Shown: piece by piece, positions 47,491 through 61,950 of the stretch
Layout: each line of letters opens with the position of its first letter
Position numbering within the stretch: position 1 is the stretch's first letter
Assembly (NCBI RefSeq): GCF_000715075.1
Contig: NC_134102.1
Span: 101,964,501-102,028,500, forward strand
Reading direction: 5' to 3'
DNA from: Nicotiana tabacum
Taxonomy: Eukaryota > Streptophyta > Magnoliopsida > Solanales > Solanaceae
DNA length: 64,000 bases
Translations under genes and position numbers: made by a program
The notes under the pieces: model-generated
Database searches by the model: none
What the model saw: only the letters and a program-made list of their open reading frames with translations
What the model was told of the DNA's origin: nothing

Positions 47491-47661
47491 GATACTTTTT
47501 CGAGGTAGAAACATTGTAGAACTTTGAAATAAACTAATTAAATATTCATATTAATAACTAATTTTTTTTTCAACAAGATCCAATGTAATGTATTACAAAC
47601 ATATGGCTAACATCTTATAAACATAAATTAATCCTTATTAATATAAATAATAATATTTACT
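47491..47661. other. AT-rich spacer before element F
   Basis: No gene or repeat recognised. Confidence 0.5.
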
Positions 47662-48385
47662 TGTGATGACCCAAAGTGTCATTTTTAAATTTAATAAGTA
47701 ATTCTGTGTTCTAATACCTCGAAAAGTACTATTTATCATTCCACGACTTGCATGCGTAGTCCGTATAATTTTCCGGAAAGTTTTTGTGTGAAAAATGGAT
47801 TAAAATATGAAATAGAGCTTTAAAACTCAATTGAGTTGACTTTGGTCAACATTTTGATCAAACACACTCGGATCAGTATTTTGATAATTCCGGTAGGTCC
47901 GTATCATGATTTAGGACTTGGGCATATGCCCGGAATCGAATTCCGAGGTCCCAAACCCGAGATATGGAATTTTGATGAAAAATTAAAAGTTTGAAAGCTT
48001 AAGGATTTTAAGAATTTACTGATGATGGATTTATTGACACCGGGTCCGTATTTTGGTTCCGGAGTCCGGTATAGGTCCATTATAATATTTATAACTTGTC
48101 TGCCGAATTTGGTGAGAAACAGAGTTGATTTGACATGATTCGGACGTCCGGTTGTGAAAATATAAGTTTTAAAGTTTTCTTTCAAATTTCATTTGATTTG
48201 GTGTCTGATTCGTAGTTCTAGGTATTATTTTGGTGATTTGATCGTGCGAACAAGTTCATATGATGTTTTAGGACCTGTGTGCATGTTTGGTTTGGAGCCC
48301 CAAGGTCTCGGGTGAGTTTCGGATAGGCTACGGGTGTTTTGAAACTTTGAAAAAATCTGGTATTTCCAGTTCTGGTTTCCTTTTA

Positions 48386-48720
48386 TGCGATCGCGTGACT
48401 GTGTCCGCGATCGTGAAGGCTTGTTGAGCACTGATGGAAATTTGTACTATGCGATCGCATAGTATTGTACGCGATCGCACAATTGGAGAAGCTAAGGCAT
48501 TGCGAACGCGTGGGAAAAGCCGCGTTCACGAAGAAGGAATGAGACAGAAGCTGAAGCACAAAATTTGTGCTATGCGATCGCACAAGGTAGTCCGCGATCG
48601 CAGAAGGCAGAGAAGTTGTACATCGCGTTCGCGAGAGAACTGCCACGTTCACGTAGAGCAAAAGCTGGGCAGCCTAAAAATGTGCTTCGCGATCGCGAAG
48701 CATTGTACGCGATCACATAG
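48386..48720 (+). repeat. CGCG-palindrome cluster in element F LTR
   Basis: Alternating gcgatcgc and cgcgttcgcg words about 25-45 bp apart, for example tgcgatcgcacaaggtag and cttcgcgatcgcgaag. Same position as in the B, C and H LTRs. The apparent open frames on both strands come from the repeats. Confidence 0.82.
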
Positions 48721-49696
48721 GGTAAACATCTGGACAGACAGAACTTAAGTTCTAGAAATGGGATTTCGACCCATTTTCCACCATTTTCGATTTTGAGCTC
48801 GGATAAGACGATTTTTGGGAAAGTTTTACGGAAAAACACATTGGGGTAAGTGTTCTTTATCCTATATTGATTATATTTCATGATTCCATGCTCAGTTATA
48901 TCATGAATCCGTAAATCTTTTTGAGAAAAATCAGATTTTTATAAAATCTTCCAAAAATGAAAATTTAAGATCGGAAGGTACATTTAACATCGAAATTTTA
49001 TAATTTTTATATGGTTGGATTCGTCTCGGAATAGGTGTTCGGATTTCGTAAGTTTTTTTCGGATTTGAGAAGTGGGCCCCACTGTCAATTTTTAAAGTGA
49101 ATTTCAGATTTTATCCGGAAAATTAGTAAATTCATATGGAATCAATTCCTATAATTCGTATTGAGTATATCGAATTATTTGTGAATGGATTTGACACTTT
49201 TGGAGACAAATTCGAAAGGAAAATCTGTGGTTGAATAATTGATTGAAATTACAAAGCGAGATAAGTGTCGTGGTTAACCTTGACTTGAGGGAATAGAACC
49301 CTTAAATTATTTGTTATGTGAAATGCATGTGAACGACGTATAGACGAGGTAATGAGTGTCTATACATCGTCAAATTAATTATTTGCATAATTATTTAAAA
49401 ATCCTAAATTTGTTTTAATACACGAATTAATTATTTCTCTCCTATTCTTTGTCAAATATTAATTCTTGAATTCCTGCAATAATTGCTACATGCTGATTTG
49501 ATTTATGTGCATTAATGACATTTAGCATATTAAATAGTAAACTTCCTATTTCTCCTTGATTTTCGTAATAAATTGTTATTTGTCATTGTTTGTTTCATAA
49601 TTAAATCATAATTATTGTATGCTTGTTGTCTTAAAAATTTTATATTAATTGTTACATTTATTGGGGCAAATTTCTTCTATAAGAATTGGTAAATGA

Positions 49697-49940
49697 ACAT
49701 ATTGGGGGATTGGGTTGCACGCCACAACAGACTTATTAAAAGTCCATATTGGGAAATCGGGTTGCACGCCGCAACAGACTTGTTAAAGTCCATATTGGGG
49801 GATCGAGTTGCACGCCACAATAGACTTGTTAAAAGTCCATATTGGGGAATCGGGTTGCACGCCGCAACAGACTTGTTAAAAGTTCATATTGAGGAATCGG
49901 GTTGCTCGCCGCAACAAACTTATTTAAAAGTCTATATATA
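49697..49940 (+). repeat. 47-bp minisatellite in element F LTR, about five copies
   Basis: gtccatattgg recurs at 49742, 49788 and 49835, and as gttcatattg at 49882, at 46-47 bp spacing. Each unit has gggttgcacgccgcaacag with the gttgc/gcaac inverted repeat. Fewer copies than the homologous array at 6591-7062. Confidence 0.9.
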
Positions 49941-50784
49941 CTTGATTAAAATATATATGGGATGATTGAAAATGAATACGTGGTGGGAGCGGGTTGCACG
50001 TTGCAACGAAAATTGATTTAAATAATAATTGGTTATGACCGTTGAGTTGACTTCAACTATTAGAAATGAGTTACCTGATTTAATTCTATTATTGTGGTTA
50101 TTACTATTTATCACGACCCGAAATTCTCACAACCGGGACTGTGATGGCGCCTAACATTTCACTTGCTAGTCAAGTCGACGTTAGAGAATCATTAAACCAA
50201 TTCCTTATTTTCATTCAGTAAATATCAATAATTAACTAAGATGACATATAATAAGTGCAGAATATTATAAAACTGTATTAATTACTACCACCCGGATCTG
50301 GAGTCACAATTCATGAGCATTCTAGAATTTACTACAAGTAATAGTCTGAAAGAAATACAACTGTCTGAATGAAAGAAAACAGTAGGACATAAAAGATAGA
50401 CGGGGACTTCAAGGTCTGTGAACGCCGACAGATCTACCTTAAGTCTCCGGACAGCGGACCAATAGCAAAATCTCGATCAACCTGAGCCGGTACCAAAATC
50501 TGCATAGAAAGTGCAGAGTGCAGCATCAGTACAACCGATATCATGTACTGGTAAGTATCGAACCTAACCTCGGAGAAGTAGTGACGAGGCTAGGACAAGA
50601 CACCCACATATAACATGAACAGTATAATCATGCTAGTGGCAATAACTGTAAATAAAGAAATAATACAGAAATAATGGGAAGAGGACATACAGTGGGGGAA
50701 TACAATATAAAGAGTGAGAATAATGAAAAGACAGATTTAAACCGAAAATCCTTAAACGAATTAAGCAAATAAAACAGCAAAGGA

Positions 50785-51050
50785 AAACTGCACGGCAGCA
50801 CCCTTCGTGCTTTTACTCTCAACCTCACCAAATAAATAAATAGAACGGCACGACATCACCTTTCGTGCATTAAACCTCTCATAATATACACGTCATCACC
50901 CTTCGTGCTTTATCACTCACAAATTATGGCACGGCATCACCCTTCGTGCATTAACACTCACATATCACGGCACGACATCACCCTTCGTGCTTTACACTCT
51001 TTATCACAATATAAATAATGTATGCACGGCATGACCCTTCGTGCTTTACA
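50785..51050 (-). repeat. Hairpin minisatellite in H 3' LTR, about six copies
   Basis: gcacggcatcacccttcgtgc and variants recur with irregular spacing (about 36-60 bp). On the sense strand the unit is gcacgaagggtgatgccgtgc, with gcacg/cgtgc forming a 5-bp stem. The partner LTR has the same array at 58996-59260. Confidence 0.88.
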
Positions 51051-51929
51051 CTCCTCCTCACAAATCACAGAATCAATAATAACGGATAGATAGGAGTATC
51101 ACAAAGAAATCAATATTTTACCCATAATCAATAGTACAATGTAATCTCAACCTTGAATCAATATTCGAAAGTTACCAAATCTAAGTGAAACCAGATATAT
51201 GTCACCCAACATTTCAAATAACCCGCTAAGCATGGATAGTAGAATTTAAGGCTACAAAATAGACAAGAATAGAATTTTACTCGCAAGCTATGACTCGACA
51301 ACGATGCATAGATGCTCGTCACCTCACCTATACATCGTATTTAACAACCAAAGACGTAGCAAATAAACACATAATACCTATTCCCTCAAGCCAAAGTTAG
51401 ACACGACACTTACCTCGATTTGTAGACCACTCACTGCTCAAGTACCGCTTTTCCCTTAGAATTCACCTCCAACTCACTCGTATCTAGTCACAAATAGCGT
51501 AATACCATCAATTATCGCTAAAGGAATCAACTTTTATAAAATATTATAGATTTCCCAAATTTTCTCAAAAAAAGTCAAAGACTGACCCCGGGCCCACTTG
51601 ATCCAAACTCGAGGTTCGGACCAAACTCTGTTTACCCATTCACCCCCAAGCCCGAATATGTCATTAGTTTCGGAATCCGACCCCAAATCGAGGACTAAAT
51701 TCCCAAATTGACAAAATTCCTAATTTCTACCTTTAAAGAACAAGATTTAGGCCTAGAAATCTAGTGGGTGTTGAGGGAAATTGAAAGGAATGAGTTTAAG
51801 AACACGAACCTATGATTTGGTGTTGAATTCCTACTTCAAAAATCACCCAAGGTTGAGTTCAAGTGAAGAAAATGTGAAATTTTGAACAAATCTCGTCTTT
51901 GAAGTCTGTTTTAAAATACTGGACAGGCC

Positions 51930-52258
51930 TTCATCGCATTCGCGAGAGGCCTGTCGCGATCGCGATGCACAGCGGCCTAAGGCCTTCGCGTTTGCGAGTC
52001 TTTCTACATGTTCGCGTAAGGCAGCTCCCCTCAAGCCTTTGCATTCACGACCCAATGGACGTATTCACATAGAAGAACATGACCCCCTCCCCAAGGTCCC
52101 TTAAACTATCGCGTTCGCGGGAGACTAATCGCGTTCGCGAAGGGTACCACCCCCAATGCTTCGCGTTCGCAACCAGTCCTTCACGTTCGCGAAGAAGAAA
52201 ATTCCCCTGCCCCCATTTTACCTTTCGTGTTCGCAACACTACCTACACGAACGCGATG
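51930..52258 (-). repeat. CGCG cluster in H 3' LTR
   Basis: Includes tcgcgttcgcgggag and tcgcgttcgcgaaggg. Several words here read ttcgtgttcgc or tgcattcacg where the 5' LTR keeps cgcg, that is, CpG lost in one LTR only. Confidence 0.8.
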
Positions 52259-52964
52259 AAGGGCACACCAGAACAGCTGCTGTAACAAAATCTCAGATTT
52301 TTTCTAAGTGCAAATCACCTCGTAGCCTATCCGAAACTCACCTGAACCCTCGGGGCTCCAAACCAAGCATGCGCACAAGTCTAACAATATCATACGGACT
52401 TGCTCGTGCGATCAAATAGCCAAAATAACACCTAAAACTATGGATTTAGCATCAAAATTAATAAAATTCTCAAGAACACTTAAAGTTACTATTTTCTCAA
52501 CCGAAGGTCCGAATCACGTTATTTAAACTTCGTTTCTCACCAAATTTCACAGACATAGTTCAGATATTATAACGGACCTATACCGAGCTCCGGAACCAAA
52601 ATACGGGCCCGATACCATCAAAATCAAGCATTAAGCATATGCTTTAAAACCACTAATTTTTCTAAAATTCAATTTTAGTCAAAAATTCATTTCTCGGGCT
52701 ATGGACGGATCCCATATTTTATTACGGACCCACCGGGACCGTCGGAATATGGGTCCGGGTCCGTTTACACAAAATGTTTACCAAAGTAAACTAAAAATCA
52801 CTTTTAAATTCCAAAAATTATTATTTCTCCTATTTTCCACAGAAAGGCTTTCCGGAATTACGCCCGGACTGCGCACGCAAATTAAGAATGTTAAATATAA
52901 GGTTTTTAAGGCTAACGAGCGTGGATTAAAGTCCTAAAACACAAGATGACCCATTGTCATCACA

Positions 52965-52982
52965 ATCTCCACCTCTAAAATA
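52965..52982 (-). promoter_or_regulatory. Polypurine tract of element H
   Basis: The minus strand reads ttttagaggtggagat directly before the 3' LTR, nearly identical to that of element A (ttttagaggtgaaga). Confidence 0.75.
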
Positions 52983-54417
52983 AATGTTCGTCCTTGAACG
53001 AACATAGAAAAGTACCCGAACTGGCAAACAAGTGGGGATATCTACTCCGCATGTCCGGCTCGGACTCCCAAGTAGTTGCCTCAACAGGCTGACCTCTTCA
53101 CTACACTCGAACTGAAGAATAACTCTTCGACCTCAGCTGTCGAACCTGCCGGTCTAGAATGGCTACCGGCTCCTCCTTATAAGTCAAATTCTTGTCCAAC
53201 TGGACAGAGCTGAAATCTAATACATGGGACGGGTCACCATGATACTTCCGGAGTATGGACACATGAAATACTGGATGAACTGATGATAACCCTGGGGGCA
53301 ATGCAAGTCTATAAGCCACCTCCTCCACTCTCTCGAGAATCTCAAATGGCTCGATATACCTATGGCTCAACCTGCCCTTCTTCCCAAATCTCATGACACC
53401 CTTTATGGGCGATACCCGAAGCAATACTCTCTCCCCGACCATGAATGCCACATCACGAACTCTACGGTCGGCATAACTCTTCTGCCTGGACTGAGCTGAA
53501 TGAAGTCGATCATGTATAATCTTGACCTTGTCCAAGGCCTCATGTACTAAATCCGTACCCAACAACCGAGCCTCCCCCGGCTCAAACCACCCAACTAGTG
53601 ACCTATACCGTCTACCATATAATGCCTCATAGGGAGCCATCTGAATGCTCAACTGGTAGCTATTATTGTAGGCGAACTCTACAAGGGGCAAGAACTGATC
53701 CCACGATCCTCCCAAATCTATGACACAAGTGTGGAGCATATCCTCCAAGATCTGAATAGTATGCTCGTACGGCCCGTCCGTTTGAGGATGGAATGTTGTG
53801 CTCAACTCAACCTGCGTACCCAACTCACGCTGTACTGCCCTCCAAAAGTACGAGGTAAACTGCGTACCTCGATCATAAATGATAGACACGGGCACACCGT
53901 GAAGACGGACGATCTCACGAATGTAAATCTCTACCAACCGCTCAAAGGAATAGGTAACTGCCACAAGAATGAAATGCGCTGACTTAGTCAGCCAGTCCAC
54001 AATGACTCAAACTGCATCGAACTTCCTCTGAGTCTGTGGAAGTCCAACAACAAAATCCATAGTGATACGCTCCCACTTCCACTCAGGAATCTCCATCTTC
54101 TGAAGTAAACCACCAAGACTTGGATGCTCGTACTTTACTTGCTAGCAATTTAGGCACCGAGCTACATAGGCAACTATGTCCTTCTTCATTCGCCTCCACC
54201 AATAATGCTGCCTCAAGTCATGATACATCTTGGCGGCACCCAGATGAATAGAATAACGGGAACTGTGGGACTCCTCAAGAATCAACTCACGAAGTTCATC
54301 CACATTAGGTACACAAATACGACCCTGCATCCTCAAAACTCCGTTATCTCCAACAGTAACCTGCTTGGCACCACCATGCCGCACTGTGTCTCTAAGGACA
54401 AGTAAATGAGGATCGTC
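52983..54417 (-). pseudogene. Element H integrase and chromodomain
   Basis: Zinc-binding region at 54142-54384 (HSSRYSIH and CLNC: all four ligands), stop after CLNC, core with Asp in TMDFVVGLP (near 54052), TGA near 54006, then a 299-codon open frame (53101-54000) with IYDRGTQF (second Asp) and Glu in DGPYEHTIQ. GKKGRLSHRYIEPFEI and HPVFHVSIL link to a chromodomain cut by a stop at 53101 (SSVRV). All three catalytic acids survive. Confidence 0.88.
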
Positions 54418-54420
54418 ATC

Positions 54421-55067
54421 CTACCCATCTCCGATATGATCAAACAAAGAAGACCGAGCAACTGTACAAGCTAGAACACGGGTGGGCTCAGAAACATCCA
54501 ACCTCACGAATTGGTTGGCCAAGGCCTGAATATCCAATGCAAGCGGTCTCTCACCAACTGGAATATATGCAAGGCTACCCATACTGACTGACTTTCTACT
54601 CAAAGCATCGGCCACCACATTGGCCTTCCCCGGGATGATACAATATGGTGATATCATAGTCTTTCAACAGCTCCAACTACCTCCTCTACCTCAAATTGAG
54701 TTCCTTCTTCTTGAACAAATACTGCAAGCTCCGATGATCAGTGAATACCTCACATGGTACGCCGTAAAGATAGTGCCTCCAGATCTTCAGCACGTGAACA
54801 ATGGCTACCAGCTCTAGATCATGAACGGGGGTAATTCTTCTCGTGAACCTTCAGCTGCCGTGAAGCATATGCAATAACCTTGCCACCCTGTATCAATACC
54901 ACACCCAAACCAATACGGGATGCATCACAATATACTGTATAAGGTCCTGAACCTGTGGGTAACACCAATACCGGTGTCGTAGTCAGAGTTGTCTTGAGCT
55001 TCTGAAAGCTCGCTTCACACTCATCTGACCACCTGAACGGGGCACCCTTCTGGGTCAATCTGGTCAC
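54421..55067 (-). pseudogene. Element H RNase H, frameshifted
   Basis: [11 protein letters not shown] (first Asp) and KNYP in the 54819-55067 frame. A frameshift follows at a G run near 54830, and the second half ([25 protein letters not shown]) is in the 54421-54657 frame. The single-base shift in the G run looks recent. Confidence 0.83.
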
Positions 55068-55780
55068 CGAGCTGCTATGGATGAAAACCCCTCCATAAAT
55101 CGATGGTAATAGTCCGCCAAACCCAGGAAACTACGGATCTCTATAGCTGATGTGAGTCTAGGCCAGTTCTGAACTGCCTCAATCTTCTTAGGATCCACAT
55201 GAACACCCTTTGATGATACAACGTGACCCAAGAAAGCAACTGAACTCAACCAAAACTCGTATTTTGAGAACGTAGCATATAATTGGCTCTCTTCAAGAGT
55301 TTGAAGAACGATCCGAAGGTGCTGCTCATGCCCCTCTCGACTGTGGGAGTAGATCAAGATATCATCAATAAACACAACCACAAAGGAATCCAAGTAGGGT
55401 TTGAACACCCCATTCATCAAATCCATGAATACTGCTAGGGCATTTGTCAGCCCAAATGACATCACTAGAAACTTGTAATGCCCGTACCGAGTCCGAAAAG
55501 TTGTCTTAGGGACATCGGATGCCCTAATCCTCAACTGATGGTAGCCAGATCTCAAATCAATCTTCGAAAACACCTGGGCACCCTGAAGCTGATCAAATAA
55601 ATCATCAATCCTTGGCAATGGATACTTGTTCTTGATAGTGACTTTGTTCAACTACTGATAATCTATACACATCCTCATCAATCCATCTTTATTCTTCACA
55701 AACAACACAGGTGCACCCCAGGGCGAGACACTAGGTCTAATGAAGCCCTTATCAAGAAAATCTTGCAATTGCTCCTTCAA
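55064..55780 (-). pseudogene. Element H reverse transcriptase
   Basis: 195 open codons (55064-55651) from [18 protein letters not shown] through [19 protein letters not shown] to [16 protein letters not shown] stop just upstream (near 55654) breaks the RQLNK motif; SPWGAPVLF lies near 55700-55730. The catalytic FIDD is intact. Confidence 0.87.
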
Positions 55781-55785
55781 TTCTT

Positions 55786-56643
55786 TCAACTCTGGTGGGG
55801 CCATCGATATGGCGGAATGGAAATAGGCTGAGTGCCCGGAGCCAAATCAATGTAGAAATCAATATCCCTGTCGGGTGGCATCCCCGGCAGGTCTGTAGGA
55901 AACACCTCTGGAAACTCACGAACAACCGGCACCGAATCCATAGAAGGAACCTCCGCACTAGAATCGTAGACATAAGCCAAATAAGCTAGACACCCCTTCT
56001 CGGCCATATGCCGAGCCTTCACATAAGAGATAACCCTACAGGCAGAATGGCCAAGGTTCCCTCTCCACTCTAATCGATGCAACCCCTGCAAGGCTAAGAT
56101 CACCGTCTTGGCGTGACAATCTAATATAGCATGATAAGGTGACAGCCAATCCATACCCAGTATGATATCAAAATCAACCATGTCGAGAAGTAAAAGATCT
56201 ACATGAGTCTCAACACTCCCAATAGTGCCCACACACGAACGATAAACACGATTTATAATAATAGCATCTCCCACTGGTGTGGACACATACACAGGAGCAC
56301 TCAAAGAATCACGGGGCACAACCAAATAGGAAGCAAAATAGGATGACACATATGAGTAAGTAGATCCCAGATCAAATAGAACTGAAGCATCTCTACTGCA
56401 AACTGAAATAGTACATGTGATAACAGCGTCAGATGACTCAGCCTCAGGTCTAGCTGGGAAAGCATAACACAGGGGCTGGGCCCCACCACCCTGAACCACG
56501 TCCCTGGGATGGCCCTTAACTGGCTGGTCTCCACATCTAACGGACTGACCTCCACCTCTAAGAGTCTGGCCTCTACCTCTGGCTGCCTGAGCCCTACCTC
56601 TGGTTAGCTGAGCAGGTGGTGCAGCAACTGGTGCCGGAACCAT
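55786..56643 (-). pseudogene. Element H protease with Gly-rich gag tail
   Basis: 285 open codons. N-terminal RGRGQTLRGGGQSVRCGDQ repeats, then VLFDLGSTYSYV (Asp-x-Gly active site), LGMDWLSPYHAILDC, and the linker [18 protein letters not shown]. The protease part seems complete. The frame is lost just before RT, where WPHQS replaces MAPPELKEL (one-base shift). Confidence 0.87.
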
Positions 56644-58115
<1,472 letters not shown>

Positions 58116-58303
58116 CTGCGAGAGAATAAGAGTAGAAGAGTTCAATCAGTATTGAGAAAACAAAATCGCACTACAAAGGAGAATAAAAGTGAAATTTGTT
58201 CCTAAACTTCATAGCCTCTGGAAGATAAGCACAGACATCTCCGCACCGATCCTCCAGAATCTACTAAGCTTGCTCGTGAATCGTGAGACCTAGACAACCT
58301 AGT

Positions 58304-58315
58304 GCTCTGATACCA
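58304..58315 (-). promoter_or_regulatory. Primer-binding site of element H
   Basis: gctctgatacca, the exact complement of the initiator-Met type primer site, lies 3 bp from the 5' LTR. Confidence 0.92.
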
Positions 58316-58318
58316 ACT

Positions 58319-61217
58319 TGTCACGACCCGGAATTCCCACCAACGGGACCGTGATGGCGCCTAAAATTTCACTTGCTAGGCAAGCCAACGTTAAAGAATC
58401 ATTAAACCAATTCTTTATTTCCATTCAGTAAACAACAATAATTAACTAAGATGATATATAATAAGTGCGGAATACTATAAAACTATATTAATTACTACCA
58501 CCCGGATCTGGATTCACAATTCACGAGCATTCTAGAATTTACTACAAGTAATAGTATGAAAGAAATACAACTGTCTGAATGAAAGAAAATAGTAGGACAT
58601 AAAAGATAGACGGGGACTTCAAGGTCTGTGAACGCCGACAGATCTACCTTGAGTCTCCGGACAGCAGACCAATAGCAAAATTTCGATCAGCCTGAGTCGG
58701 TACCAAAATCTGCACAGAAAGTGCAGAGTGCAGCATCAGTACAACCGACCCCATGTACTGGTAAGTGTCGAGCCTAACCTCGGCGATGTAGTGACAAGGC
58801 TAGGACAAGACACCCATATATAACTTGAACAGTATAATCATGGTAGTGGCAACAACAGTAAATAAAGAAATAACGCAGAAATAATGGGAAGGGGACATAC
58901 AATGGGGGAATAAAATATAAAGGTGATAATAATGAAAAGACAGAATTAAACCGAAAATCCTTAAACAAATTGAGCAAATAAAATAGTAAAGGAAAATTGC
59001 ACGGCATCACCCTTCATGCTTTTACTTTCAACTTCACCAAATAAATAAATAGAACGGCACGACATCACCCTTCGTGCATTAAACCTCTCATAATATACAC
59101 GGCATCACCCTTCTTGCTTTATCACTCACAAATCATGGCACGACATCACCCTTCGTGCATTAACACTCATATATCATGGCACAGCATCACCCTTCGTGCT
59201 TTACACTCTTTCTCACAATATAAATAATACATGCACGACATCACCCTTCGTGCTTTACACTCCACACAAATCATAGAATCAATAACAGCGGATAGATAGG
59301 AGTATCACAAAGAAACCAGTATTTTACCCATAAACAATAGCACAATGTAACCTCAACCTTGAATCAATATTCGAAAGTTACCAAATCTCAGTGAAACCAG
59401 ATATAAGTCACCCAACATTTCAAATAACCCGCTAAGCATGAATAGTAGAATTTAAGGCTACAAAATAGACAAGAATAGAATTTCACTCGCAAGCTATGAC
59501 TCGAAAACGGCGCATAGATGCTCGTCACCTCACCTATACATCGTATTTAACAACCAGACACGTAGCAAATAAACATATAATACCAATTCCCTCAAGCCAA
59601 AGTTAGACACAACACTTACCTCAATTCGCAGGCCACTCACTGCTCAAGTACCATTTTTCCCTTAGACATCACCTCCAACTCACTCGTATCTAGTCACAAA
59701 TAGCTTAATACCATCAATTATTGCTAAAGGAATCAACTTTAATGAATAATTACAGATTTTCCAAATTTTCTCAAAAAAAGTCAAAAACCGACCCCGGGCC
59801 CGCTTGGTCCAAACTCGAGGTTCGGATCAAAATCCGTTTACCCATTTATCCCAGAGCCCGAATATGTTATTAGTTCTGGAATCCGACCCCAGATCGAGGT
59901 CTAAATTCCCAAATAGACAAAATCCCCAATTCTCCTAAAATCCCTAATTTCTACCCTTAAAGAACAAGATTTAGGCCTAGAAATCTAGTGGGTGTTGATG
60001 GAAATTGAAAGGAATGAGTTTAAGAACACGAACCTATGATTTGGTGTTGAATTCCCACTTCACAAATCGCCCAAGGTTGAGTTCAAGTGAAGAAAATGTG
60101 AAATTTTGAACAAATCCCGTCTTTGAAGTCTGTTTTAAAACACTGGACAAGCCTTCATCGCGTTCGCGAGAGGCCTGTCGCGATCGCGATGCACAGCGGC
60201 CTAAGGCCTTCGCGTTCGCGAGTCTTTCTACGCATTCACATAAGTCATCTCCCCCCAAGCCTTCGCGTTCGCGACCCAATGGACGCGTTTGCGTAGAAGA
60301 ACATGAGCCCCCTCCCCCAGGTCCCTTAAATTATCGCGTTCGCGGAAGATTGATCGCGTTCGCGAAAGGTACCACCCCCAATGCTTCGCGTTCACGACCA
60401 GTCCTTCGCGTTCGCAAAGAAGAAAATTCTCCTGGCCGCACTTTACCTTTTGCGTTCGCGACACTTCCTACGCGAACGCGAAGAAGGGCACACCAGAACA
60501 GCTGCTACAAAAAAATCTTAGATTTTCTAAGTGCAAATCACCCCGTAGCCTATCCGAAACTCACCCGAGCCCTCGGGGCTCCAAACCAAGAATGCGCACA
60601 AGTCTAACAACATCATACGGATTTGCTCGTACGATTAAATCACCAAAATAACACATAAAACTACGGATTTAGCAACAAAATCAATGAAATTCTCAAGAAT
60701 ACTTAAAGTTACTATTTTCTCAACCGAAGGTCCGAATCACGTCATTTAAACTCCGTTTCTCACCAAATTTCAGAGACATAGTTCAGATATTATAACGGAC
60801 CTGTACCGGGCTCCGAAACCAAAATACAGGCCCGATATCATCAAAATCAAGCATTAAGCTTAAACTTTAAAACCACTAATTTTTCTGAAATTCAATTTTA
60901 GTCAAAAATTTATTTCTCGGGCTATGGACCTTGGAATTCGATTCCGGGCATACGCCTGGATCCCATATTTTATTATGGACTCACCAGAACCGTCGGAATA
61001 TGGGTCCGGGTCCGTTTACACAAAACGTTGACCAAAGTCAACTAAAACTCACTTTTAAATTTCAAAATTTATTATTTCTCCTATTTTTCACATAAAGGCT
61101 TTCCAGAATTACGCCCGGATTGTGCACGTAAATCGAGAAGGATAAATATAAGATTTTTAAGGCTAACGAGCATGGATTGAAGTCCTAAAATACAAGATGA
61201 CCTCTTGGGTCATCACA
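58319..61217 (-). repeat. Element H 5' LTR
   Basis: 2,899 bp, tgtcacgacccg...catcaca. It contains the hairpin minisatellite (58996-59260) and the best-preserved CGCG cluster (60150-60482). No gene; the frames at 58774-59010 and 60034-60607 are within LTR repeats. Confidence 0.92.
60150..60482 (-). repeat. CGCG cluster in H 5' LTR
   Basis: About a dozen words such as tcgcgttcgcgaga, tcgcgatcgcga and cgcgaacgcgaag in 330 bp; the clearest example of the motif in the window. Confidence 0.85.
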
Positions 61218-61222
61218 CTATT

Positions 61223-61750
61223 ATTGTGTACAGGTTAATATAAGTGACCTGCCTTAGCCTCGTCACTATTTCGTCGAGGTTAGGCTCGGCACTTACCAGT
61301 ACATGGGGTCGGTTGTACTGATACTACACTCTGCATTTCTTGTGTAAATTTCGGAGTTGGTCTCAGCGGCGTACCATAGATTTGCTCGGATTTCAGCTAC
61401 CAGAGGAGACTTGAGGTATAACTGCATAGCGTCCGAAGTTTTGAAGTCCCCGTCTATTTTAATTTAGTTGTGTGTTTGTTTTCAGACAACTTTATTTTAT
61501 TCAGACCTTTTTTTGTATTATTCTAGAAGCTCGTGCACTTGTGACACTAATTATGGAATGGAATTTAGATACCGTTATTTTATGAATTATTCACTACATT
61601 TCAGACTTTACTTTCGCATTTAATTCTTTGTTATTAATTAATTTAAAAATTATTTTAAAATGGATAATATTATTCTAATATTGGCTTGCCTAGCAAGTGA
61701 AATGTTAGGTGCCATCATGGTCCCGAAGGTGGGAATTTCGGGTCGTGATA
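61223..61750 (+). repeat. Element F 5' LTR, second part
   Basis: Resumes with attgtgtacaggttaatata, as at 7252 in the homologous LTR, and ends gggtcgtgata. No gene. Confidence 0.9.
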
Positions 61751-61752
61751 GT

Positions 61753-61764
61753 TGGTATCAGAGC
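61753..61764 (+). promoter_or_regulatory. Primer-binding site of element F
   Basis: tggtatcagagc, exact initiator-Met type primer site, lies 2 bp after the LTR. Confidence 0.92.
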
Positions 61765-61950
61765 ACTAGGTTACATAGGTCTCATGATTCACGAGCAAGC
61801 TTAGTAGAGTCTGAAGGATCGGTACATAAATGTCTGTACTTATCTCTCAGAGGCTATGAAGTTTAGGATCAATATCACTTCTTTATTATTCTATCGTGCG
61901 ATTTTTTCTATCATCGATGATTGAACTATTCTACTCTTATTCTCTCGCAG

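Larger units (their letters stand above)
47662..50108 (+). repeat. Element F 5' LTR, first part
   Basis: Starts tgtgatgacccaaagtg. It contains a CGCG cluster (48386-48720), a perfect splice-donor-like ggtaagtg (near 48845), and five copies of the 47-bp minisatellite (49697-49925). Interrupted after ctatt (50104-50108) by element H. No gene. Confidence 0.9.
50109..52964 (-). repeat. Element H 3' LTR
   Basis: Plus-strand ends tatcacgacccg...catcaca; the first pair is TA instead of TG. It contains the hairpin minisatellite (50785-51050) and a CGCG cluster (51930-52258). No gene; the frames at 51843-52285 are within the repeat cluster. Confidence 0.92.

Noticed and set aside
48434..48881. Overlapping 92-104-codon open frames on both strands.
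   Set aside because: They lie in the CGCG repeat cluster of an LTR, where CpG-rich DNA has few stops. No domain is visible and homologous LTRs do not conserve the frame.
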